Source: Chitinophagaceae bacterium
GTDB taxonomy: Bacteria; Bacteroidota; Bacteroidia; Chitinophagales; Chitinophagaceae
NCBI GenBank assembly: GCA_026785745.1
Contig: JAJAZO010000375.1
Location: 1-6,144, forward strand
Direction: 5' to 3'
Length of the DNA: 6,144 nt
Both the position numbers and the translations under genes were made by a program. The notes under the pieces were generated by a model. That model saw only the letters and a program-made list of their open reading frames with translations. It had not been told where the DNA came from and did no database searches. Below, piece by piece: positions 1 through 5,761 of the stretch; position 1 is the stretch's first letter, and every line of letters begins with the position of its first letter.

Positions 1-637
1 CAATGCCCGATTGAAAATAACCCACTACCCGCAACTGGAAACGTTCACCTTTCGATGTAGTTACCTGTACCACATCACCCACCTCAGCCAGTAATTTTTC
101 AGCCAGCCCCTTTCCCAATACAATACTATTAGGCACACGGCTGATATCAATACCTGAACCGGCGGTGATATAATCATTAAAATGAAAGAGCCTGTTTTCT
201 GCCAGTGCATCAATGCCATTGATGATACCGGTAATATCCACCGCTCCATCATTAAAGAAAACCTGCGCAATCAGTTTGGGAGAAAAGCCCGATACCCGAC
301 TATCTTTCTTCAAAGCCTGCATAATAGCACCGCTGTTATAAATTTCCTGGCGGCTACTGCCCGATTTGATGGAGCTGATAAAATTATAATAGTCTTTATA
401 TTCTGCTGCCTTGTTAACGGGCTGGGTCTTACTCGGTTTAACTTCATTATATAAACGGATATGCGGTGTACGGTTTAATATCAATCCGTCCAGCAAATCA
501 TTTAGCCCGGTCATAAAACTCAGGAGGGTGATGAACATGGTAATACTGAACGTAACACCGATGGCGGCAATCAATGTTTGCCTCCACCGGGCAACCAGTA
601 ATGATTTGGCAATACTAAATATCAGTTTACTGTTCAT
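1..637 (-). CDS. ABC transporter permease, FtsX/MacB/LolCE type (partial, C-terminus off window)
   Basis: Inner-membrane permease subunit of an ABC export or lipoprotein-handling system. The visible 212 residues begin MNSKLIFSIAKSLLVARWRQ. They contain one hydrophobic segment (about residues 21-45, rich in I, T, F and L), then an extracytoplasmic region with 'TPHIRLYNE' (about 57-65) and later 'NSIVLGKGLAEKLLAEVGD'. That arrangement is typical of the MacB periplasmic core domain that follows the first helix in FtsX, LolC/E and MacB permeases. The C-terminal FtsX domain with the remaining helices lies beyond the left edge. The start ATG (637-635) overlaps the TGA of the upstream adaptor gene in an ATGA tetranucleotide, which fixes the start and suggests translational coupling. 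The 'xPHIxL' stretch after the first helix resembles LolC/LolE more than MacB. No ATPase gene is visible; it is probably just downstream. The substrate cannot be told from the sequence. Confidence 0.88.
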   Translation of the reverse strand, partial: MNSKLIFSIAKSLLVARWRQTLIAAIGVTFSITMFITLLSFMTGLNDLLDGLILNRTPHIRLYNEVKPSKTQPVNKAAEYKDYYNFISSIKSGSSRQEIYNSGAIMQALKKDSRVSGFSPKLIAQVFFNDGAVDITGIINGIDALAENRLFHFNDYITAGSGIDISRVPNSIVLGKGLAEKLLAEVGDVVQVTTSKGERFQLRVVGYFQSGI

Positions 638-1716
638 TGTGCCGGTTTAAGGATAATATCGTTAACCGTAAGTCCATTGATAATTTCCACTTTCTGGTAG
701 TCTTTCAATCCGGTGGTTACTTTTCTTTTTTCTTTGCTCGCAAGTATTACATAACTATCATCAATCAGGTAACTGCGGGGAATAGTGAGGACTTTGTCTT
801 TTACAGCAATAACAATATTGGCTTCGGTAGTAAGATTGGGATACAGGGCCGGTGGCGGTGTAACAAAAATGGCTTCCACCAAAAATGATTTGGATTGTGC
901 ATTCATAATAGGATTTATCTTTTGCACTTTAGCTTCAAACACCCGGCCTTTATAGCTGTCCATAGTTAGTACTACTTTTTGTCCCGGCTGCACCCGGACT
1001 ATATCATATTCATCTACCTGCAACTCCAATGTAAAGCCGGTAGCGTCACCTACCAATGCCACAGGGCTTTGGGTGTTTACCATTTCACCTTTTTCTTTCA
1101 GGATATTATACACTTTTCCATTTGCTTCACTTCTGATAGTGTAATCGCCGGCAGTGCTGTTGGATATCTGTAAGTTCTTTTGTGATTGCTTTGCCTGAAA
1201 ATTTATCTGGCGTTGCAAATCAGCATAACGGGACTGTGCTGCTTTATAAGCATTCACCGAGTTTTTATAACTGAGTTCCCGTTGATCCAATTCATTGCGG
1301 GTACCAATGCCCTGGTTCCAGAGATTGCGTTGCCGCTCTGCCAGTGATGCATCATTATCCATTTTTGTTTTTGCAATATCAATATCTATTTTCAGTGCAT
1401 TCAGCCGGTCGGCATTTGCCGCTACGGACGAATAATCGGCGGTTATCTGTGCATTCTCATTGTTTAGCTGTGCAGTTACGTTGGATATTTTCAGAATGGG
1501 GTCTCCCTTTTTCACCACATCGCCTTCTGTTACTAATACTTCCTTTACTAGTCCGTTGACGGTAGAAAAAACCTGGTACTGGTTATTACTTTTAACAACA
1601 CCGGACGCATAGACCGATTCAGTAATTTTTTCCTGTGTTGGATTTGTTTTCTCTGTTTTCTTTTTACAGGCAAAGAGCAGAAAAGCGGCAAGGAGAGGAA
1701 TAACTGATTTCACCAT
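634..1716 (-). CDS. Lipoprotein periplasmic adaptor subunit (HlyD/MacA-type membrane fusion protein)
   Basis: A 360-residue adaptor that would bridge an inner-membrane ABC permease to an outer-membrane channel. The N-terminus is a lipoprotein signal (MVKSVIPLLAAFLLFACKKK) with lipobox Cys17, so it is probably lipid-anchored. Domains follow the usual order. The first lipoyl half is at about 46-79 ('GLVKEVLVTEGDVVKKGDPI'). A long alpha-helical hairpin rich in Q, N, A and K spans about 82-185. The second lipoyl half is at about 190-222 ('YTIRSEANGKVYNILKEKGE'). A beta-barrel occupies about 228-305 ('LQVDEYDIVRVQPGQKV'), and a membrane-proximal domain about 308-358. The length is normal for the family. 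The gene precedes and overlaps the permease by 4 bp, so the two form an operon. There is no clear Shine-Dalgarno before the ATG. A TAACTTTG motif sits 23 nt upstream of the start. An RND adaptor is less likely because the partner gene is an FtsX-type permease. Confidence 0.93.
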   Translation of the reverse strand: MVKSVIPLLAAFLLFACKKKTEKTNPTQEKITESVYASGVVKSNNQYQVFSTVNGLVKEVLVTEGDVVKKGDPILKISNVTAQLNNENAQITADYSSVAANADRLNALKIDIDIAKTKMDNDASLAERQRNLWNQGIGTRNELDQRELSYKNSVNAYKAAQSRYADLQRQINFQAKQSQKNLQISNSTAGDYTIRSEANGKVYNILKEKGEMVNTQSPVALVGDATGFTLELQVDEYDIVRVQPGQKVVLTMDSYKGRVFEAKVQKINPIMNAQSKSFLVEAIFVTPPPALYPNLTTEANIVIAVKDKVLTIPRSYLIDDSYVILASKEKRKVTTGLKDYQKVEIINGLTVNDIILKPAQ

Positions 1717-1739
1717 ACTCGGGCTATAAGGTTACTGTT

Positions 1740-1747
1740 CAAAGTTA
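1740..1747 (-). promoter_or_regulatory. Candidate Bacteroidota -7 promoter box (TAACTTTG)
   Basis: On the minus strand the sequence reads TAACTTTG, an exact match to the TAnnTTTG -7 consensus of the Bacteroidota primary sigma factor. It lies 23 nt upstream of the adaptor ATG, which would leave a leader of roughly 15-20 nt. The -33 element is weak: about 18-20 nt further upstream there is 'GTTCC' rather than TTG. The position at the head of the adaptor-permease operon supports the call; the motif is short enough to occur by chance. Confidence 0.4.
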
Positions 1748-1870
1748 CAGCTAAACCGGAAAGAGGAACTGATAATTCTCATTGGGTAGGGTGAATAAAA
1801 AGCACCACAGAGAGATTCGCTTTGTTTTTATAAATAGAGTTGAAAAGTGGAGAAAAGCAATAAAAAGTAA

Positions 1871-2996
1871 TTAACCTTTAATCATCCCTTCCACACTTAT
1901 CAGCTCCACGGGTTGTTACCTTCCTTTTAATAAGATCATGCCCAGCGAAACAGAATGGAAAGAATGTAGAAACTCCTCATGCTCTGTAAATGGTTTTGAC
2001 AGCAGCAGGCTTTTATCATAACTATTACAAAGGCTTTGTATGCGGGCAACAGTGCTAATGGGGTCACCATGATAAGCGATATCCCGTTTTATCTCGCCAA
2101 TTTCCACCGCCGTTATCTTACACATGTGCAGACCAGCCTTAAAAAAAGGAACTTTTGCATAGTGGTGATTATAATAATCAGCCCGTTGCTGAAACTGGTT
2201 ATTGCAGGCAAAATAAAAACGAATGCAGGCCATGTTATCCATGCCTTCGGCGATACGCCAACTCAATACCATTTCATCACCTACATACTGGTATATCTCT
2301 GCATTGTAAGAAGTCACCACTTGATTAATGTCCATAAAGCTGTCACGGATAAAACCGCTGTAGCGAAGGTGGCCAAGTTCTTCGGCGATAGTGGTAGATG
2401 ATTTTAAATCCATGAACATAAAGATGCGTTCCTCTTCCCGGTGTTGGCGGTACTTACCCATCAACAGTGGCAGCAATACACCGGGGCCGTATTTTTTATT
2501 TACTAGTGTGATGAAGGTAATTACCAGTGTCATCAGCAAGTAGTAAACGAGAAAGAGGAGAAACATATATTTCCACGACTGCTCGTTCAGTGGCGACTGG
2601 CCTTTAAGTACTGTTGGCAAAATCACTTTATCAAACAGCACAAAATGAATAAGGCTAAATAATGCTATAAGGGTAACCAGCGACACCAGTGTTTTCAATA
2701 AAAAGGTAATACCGAGGCTCCGTTTACGGAAGAATTGTTTTTCAGATAGTATTCGGTGGCACCTAGTATGGCACCGTAAATAAGACCGAGTATGATGGCG
2801 AAGATGATATTGGGTCCCGTTTTGGTGGCAGGGGCAGCCGGATATTTTCATTGACAGTAGAATACATGAAATGCAGCAGCACAGCCAGTATCAGGTTGGC
2901 AATTATCCAGAAATTAATTTGTGTAAGCAGCCCATTCAGCACCGGGAAACGGTTTACAAAGCGAATGGCCCGTCCGCTATAATCAAGATGCGGCAT
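1871..2996 (-). pseudogene. Membrane-anchored class III adenylate/guanylate cyclase, broken by two frameshifts and a stop codon
   Basis: The class III cyclase domain is readable from about 2430 to 1871. The first metal-binding Asp is in 'FMFMDLKSST' (codon 2410-2408), the second in 'YQYVGDEMVLSW' (2278-2276), and 'YHGDPISTVARIQ' has the purine-contacting Asp (2065-2063) and the conserved Arg. Four hydrophobic helices precede it. The reading frame is not continuous. From ATG 2996 the frame encodes a first helix ('INFWIIANLILAVLLHFMY'). It must shift by -1 between 2847 and 2820 to reach 'NIIFAIILGLIYGAILGATE', and by -1 again at the A5 run 2742-2738 to reach 'KQFFRKRSLGITFLL'. An in-frame TAA (1918-1916) follows 'LKGR', yet the same frame continues 'QPVELISVEGMIKG' to a second TAA at 1873-1871, matching the usual family tail. 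Repaired length is about 375 residues. TTG 3011 is an alternative start. A weak promoter-like ATTATTTG (3016-3009) with TTG 20 nt upstream precedes it. Both frameshifts could be sequencing errors at homopolymers; the nonsense codon is harder to explain that way. Confidence 0.82.
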
Positions 2997-3078
2997 AAAA
3001 ACTATTTGCAAATAATGTTACCGGGGAAAAGGATTGCAAGTAAAATTCATTTCTCAGCCGTCAGGCTAAGCTGTATTT

Positions 3079-3108
3079 AATCTGTGTTAATCCGTGTTCA
3101 TCTGTGGC
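3079..3108 (+). repeat. Three tandem copies of a decamer, consensus [AC]ATC[TC]GTG[TG][TC]
   Basis: Three back-to-back 10-mers are directly visible: AATCTGTGTT (3079-3088), AATCCGTGTT (3089-3098) and CATCTGTGGC (3099-3108). The last base overlaps the TAG stop of rluE, so the block lies immediately downstream of that gene and upstream of the broken cyclase. From memory, very similar strings (on the other strand, CCACAGATGAACACGG and variants) occur between genes in many unrelated environmental bacterial genomes; I cannot verify that here. There is no coding potential and no hairpin. Its function is unknown. Confidence 0.7.
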
Positions 3109-3710
3109 TAATTGTATTTAATCTTAAGCAACCTGAAAAAATCTTTCTCTGCTACCTCCCTCACCTCCCCCGGTTGCAAATCACCCAATACCAAATCTTC
3201 AATACTCACCCGTATTAATCGTTTACACCGATGATGAATGGCCGCCACCATTTTCCGCACCTGGTGATATTTCCCTTCCGTCAATGTAATGCGCAGCCAG
3301 GTATACGGAATGTTTTTTGTCATCACGTACGGATGCGGAAAACAAATACCTGGTTCAGTAACAATTTCGGCCTCACACGGAATAGAGGTATACATATTGC
3401 CGCCTCTTATCCGAAAAGGCACACCATCTCTCAATTGTTGTAACCGTTCTTGCGTTACAGCATGATTCACCAGCACCATATACGTTCTTGTATGCGGTGT
3501 TTTATCTTCAAACAATAACCGGGTTACTTTTTTATTCGTAGTTAGTATCAGCAATCCTTCTGATAAATTATCTAACCGGCCTACGGCATGTATGCCTCGT
3601 GGCCAGTCAATAGCCAAATCACCTATCAACCCCACAACATGACTGCTTACAAATTGTGAAACCATATTGTATGGTTTGTTGAGGATGAAGTAGCGGTGTG
3701 AATGGTGCAT
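3108..3710 (-). CDS. rluE: 23S rRNA pseudouridine synthase, RsuA/RluE family
   Basis: A 200-residue enzyme that would isomerise a uridine in 23S rRNA to pseudouridine; E. coli RluE modifies U2457. It starts 'HRYFILNKPYNMVSQF', matching the 'LxNKPY' entry motif of the RsuA/RluB/RluE/RluF group. The catalytic motif is 'HAVGRLDNLSEGLLILT' with nucleophile Asp47. The C-terminal 'WLRITLTEGKYHQVRKM' and 'CKRLIRVSIEDLVLGDLQPG' are the conserved RNA-binding and closing motifs. There is no N-terminal S4 domain, and the length is close to that of RluE, which favours RluE over RsuA or RluB; 'CFPHPYV...IPYTWLRITL' also parallels RluE. The ATG at 3710 is used because 'MHHSHRYF' runs directly into the first strand and no upstream in-frame ATG gives a conserved extension. 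The gene is monocistronic, divergent from the lipoprotein gene, and ends in TAG inside a decamer repeat. The family is certain; the exact target base is inferred. Confidence 0.92.
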   Translation of the reverse strand: MHHSHRYFILNKPYNMVSQFVSSHVVGLIGDLAIDWPRGIHAVGRLDNLSEGLLILTTNKKVTRLLFEDKTPHTRTYMVLVNHAVTQERLQQLRDGVPFRIRGGNMYTSIPCEAEIVTEPGICFPHPYVMTKNIPYTWLRITLTEGKYHQVRKMVAAIHHRCKRLIRVSIEDLVLGDLQPGEVREVAEKDFFRLLKIKYN

Positions 3711-3767
3711 TGGCGATAGGTGGTGTCGGGGCTTTGCAGGAATGAAGATATGGAGTAATGTGTAAGC

Positions 3768-3798
3768 CGGAATCCGATAGCTATCGGATCCGATTCCG
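3768..3798. repeat. Palindromic element in the divergent intergenic region
   Basis: An 18-bp perfect palindrome, ATCCGATAGCTATCGGAT, occupies 3772-3789. Outer arms CGGAATC (3768-3774) and GATTCCG (3792-3798) are also complementary, so the element can fold as a longer hairpin with a short asymmetric bulge. A smaller nested palindrome, CGGATCCG, lies at 3785-3792. It sits between the divergent rluE and lipoprotein genes, about 58 nt from the rluE start and about 98 nt from the other start. It could be a repetitive extragenic palindrome or a binding site for a dimeric regulator. There is no T-run next to it, so a terminator is unlikely. Confidence 0.65.
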
Positions 3799-3895
3799 AC
3801 AGCGTTCCGTTGTCCTTAGCCATTTTATATAACAGCACCGGCATTAAAAAATGTTTTCTGAATAATATCAATTAAATTGTTTTCAAATTAACTGC

Positions 3896-4684
3896 ATGAA
3901 AAAGATAACTCAACTGCTAATACTGTCCGTCATTATTGTCAGTTGTGGTTCCAAATCGGGTAGAAAAGATACCGGTACAGGAACTACAGACTCAATTGGT
4001 ACAGAAACCAGTACTGAAAAGAAGATTACCCGGTTAGAACCTTCCGACATTGATGTAAATAAACCTATTGATGCAATTGAAGCTAATTTCCAGATTTATT
4101 GCTGGGAAGAAAAAAAGATTGACGTAGCGGGGTATGGGTTTGTGTTTTATGGAGATTCGCTGGAAACAAAAACCGGACTGAACTTAACAGATAGTGCCGG
4201 CAGCAGTAAAAAACTGGTTGATTGCAGGTTTGAAACTCCACCCTCTTTATTGAAGATTGCCAAAACAGATATGATACATATCCGGGGAAAGGTGAGAGGA
4301 GATTTTTTTGGAGCCGTTTCTTTGGATAGTTGTGAAATTATATCTGTAGCAAAATCAATTCCCTCACAATCAGCGAATCCTTTTGTAAAAGGGGTGATAA
4401 GTGCCACTAGTTTATCAACTGACTTTTATAAATGGGAAGGCAAAGAAATTTCAGTAATCGGTGATTATTCTATGACCACTACTTCCACCAACAAATATGA
4501 TACGACCATAAGAGTTGACTTGAAAAACTCTGCCAACTATGACAATGTAACGGCCTGTAATTTTAAGGAAGACCCCACTGCAAAGATGAAGGTAAATGGA
4601 AAAGGTGTTATCATAAAAGGGAAAGTAAAAACCTATTCTTACGGATATTTAATGCTGGATGACTGCATCCTGTTAAACAGATAA
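3896..4684 (+). CDS. Lipoprotein with two tandem OB-like (tRNA_anti-like) domains
   Basis: A 262-residue predicted lipoprotein: the signal MKKITQLLILSVIIVSCGSK places the lipid-modified Cys at position 17. A Gly/Thr/Ser-rich linker follows to about residue 45. The rest is an internal duplication with a period of about 111 residues. Copy 1 (about 57-150) has 'IYCWEEKKIDVAGYG', 'LVDCRFE' and 'IHIRGKVRGDFFGAVSLDSCEI'. Copy 2 (about 165-261) has 'FYKWEGKEISVIGDYS', 'VTACNFK' and 'VIIKGKVKTYSYGYLMLDDCIL'. Trp70/180, Cys110/221, Gly131/242 and Cys146/257 align, and the paired cysteines could form a disulfide in each copy. The pattern resembles the small beta-barrel tRNA_anti-like/OB-fold family found in bacterial envelope proteins; that assignment is from memory. 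The function is unknown. It is followed 25 nt later by a secreted deacetylase gene on the same strand. The ATG lacks a Shine-Dalgarno; upstream is A/T-rich with only a degenerate promoter-like TAAATTGT. Confidence 0.8.
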   Translation: MKKITQLLILSVIIVSCGSKSGRKDTGTGTTDSIGTETSTEKKITRLEPSDIDVNKPIDAIEANFQIYCWEEKKIDVAGYGFVFYGDSLETKTGLNLTDSAGSSKKLVDCRFETPPSLLKIAKTDMIHIRGKVRGDFFGAVSLDSCEIISVAKSIPSQSANPFVKGVISATSLSTDFYKWEGKEISVIGDYSMTTTSTNKYDTTIRVDLKNSANYDNVTACNFKEDPTAKMKVNGKGVIIKGKVKTYSYGYLMLDDCILLNR

Positions 4685-4709
4685 GGAGAGCTTTTAAACA
4701 TATATAAGT

Positions 4710-5597
4710 ATGAAAAAAGTAATACTACTAATTGCCTTTTTATTTTTTTCATTCATCTCCTTTTCACAAAAAGATAAATCAGGCGATAAGATTCCTCTGC
4801 TCTTCCGATTGGATGATATTGGAATGTGCCATTCGGTAAATGTTGCAGCTAAAGAAGTACTGGAAACAGGGATGACGGTTTCCATGTCTGTGATAGTGCC
4901 TTGCCCCTGGTTTGCCGAAGCGGTCGAACTATTAAAACAATATCCCAATGTTTCTATCGGCATACACCTTACTCTCAATGCCGAATGGAAGCAATATCGC
5001 TGGGGACCAGTGTCGGGTGTGCAGGCAGTGCCAACATTAGTTGATTCACTGGGCCACTTCTTTCCTTCCCGCAGCAAACTGTTTGGCAACAATCCCAAAC
5101 TAAGTGAGATAGAAACAGAACTAAGAGCTCAAATAGAAAAGGCAATAAAGGCAGGGTTGAAAATTGATTACTTAGATTATCACATGGGTGCTGCTGTGCA
5201 AACATTGGAAACGAGAATGATTGTAGAGAAGCTGGCCGCAGAATATAAGGTGGCTGTATCAAGATATTATGATGAAGTGGATGTAGAAGGCGGTTATGCC
5301 GCACCTGTTGCCAATAAACTGGATACACTCACGGCAAAATTAAACTCATTACAATCCGGAGGCACAAAACTATTTGTGGTTCATATCGGGCTTGACACAC
5401 CGGAGATGAGTGCTATGGAAGACCTCAATATTTTTGGTCCAAAAGAAATGAGTAAGCACCGCCAGTCGGAACTGAGAGCTTTGCTTGCCCCAACATTTCA
5501 GCAACTCATTCACCAATCAAAATACCGGTTGGTCAATTATCGTATGCTGAATGAAGAAAAAGGATTAAGCACTATGAAAAGACCGGCATTAGACTAA
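4710..5597 (+). CDS. Secreted YdjC/ChbG-family carbohydrate deacetylase
   Basis: A 295-residue protein with a signal peptide (MKKVILLIAFLFFSFISFSQ, probable cleavage before or after the Gln), so it acts outside the cytoplasm. YdjC/ChbG enzymes are metal-dependent deacetylases of N-acetylated sugars such as chitooligosaccharides. Motifs fit: 'LLFRLDDIGMCHSVNVA' with metal-site Asp35-Asp36; 'VSMSVIVPCPWFAEAVELL'; 'VSIGIHLTLNAEW' with His86; 'IDYLDYHMGA' with His158; 'LFVVHIGLDT' with His225 in the position of the family's 'HPG' motif; and 'HRQSELRALL' near the end. Length is typical (250-300). E. coli ChbG is cytoplasmic, so export points to an extracellular or periplasmic glycan substrate. A heteromeric TIM-barrel sugar-hydrolysing relative with the same motifs cannot be ruled out. 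The gene follows the duplicated-domain lipoprotein by 25 nt and is probably in its operon. The ATG at 4710 is chosen because it begins the signal peptide. The substrate is not determinable here. Confidence 0.88.
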   Translation: MKKVILLIAFLFFSFISFSQKDKSGDKIPLLFRLDDIGMCHSVNVAAKEVLETGMTVSMSVIVPCPWFAEAVELLKQYPNVSIGIHLTLNAEWKQYRWGPVSGVQAVPTLVDSLGHFFPSRSKLFGNNPKLSEIETELRAQIEKAIKAGLKIDYLDYHMGAAVQTLETRMIVEKLAAEYKVAVSRYYDEVDVEGGYAAPVANKLDTLTAKLNSLQSGGTKLFVVHIGLDTPEMSAMEDLNIFGPKEMSKHRQSELRALLAPTFQQLIHQSKYRLVNYRMLNEEKGLSTMKRPALD

Positions 5598-5761
5598 TCT
5601 CCGTGTTAACTACCTGTTTCTTACAATCGTCTTGCTTTCGTAATCACAGTTTCTGTCAGATGTACTAAAAAAATTATTACACCGGTGGTGAGGGAAAAAT
5701 GCAAACCTCATAGTTGCTTTAAAAAAAATGGATCAAAATTGATGGGACAGCTACCCAAAAT

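Noticed and set aside
2036..2401. A 121-codon plus-strand open frame opposite the cyclase
   Set aside because: It lies opposite the cyclase catalytic domain, whose motifs are clear on the minus strand; the translation shows no family features.
2820..2823. Programmed -1 ribosomal frameshifting as an explanation for the split cyclase
   Set aside because: The A-runs do not form an X XXY YYZ heptamer in the incoming frame, two separate shifts would be required, and the downstream nonsense codon would remain.
3647..3871. A 74-codon minus-strand open frame upstream of and overlapping the rluE start
   Set aside because: It is out of frame with rluE, overlaps its conserved N-terminus, and runs through the palindromic element; its translation shows no recognisable pattern.
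4694..5328. Minus-strand open frames of 134 and 117 codons opposite the deacetylase gene
   Set aside because: They are antisense shadows of a well-conserved coding gene, with compositionally odd Cys/Pro/His/Ser-rich translations and no motifs.
5595..5608. 'taatctccgtgttaa' as a degenerate copy of the 3079-3108 decamer
   Set aside because: It is a single copy with an inserted dinucleotide; the resemblance is too short to separate from chance.
5598..5761. Possible bidirectional terminator between the convergent deacetylase and response-regulator genes
   Set aside because: A-runs and a short CACCGGTG palindrome (5682-5689) are present, but no stem with a proper loop and adjacent T-run could be built.
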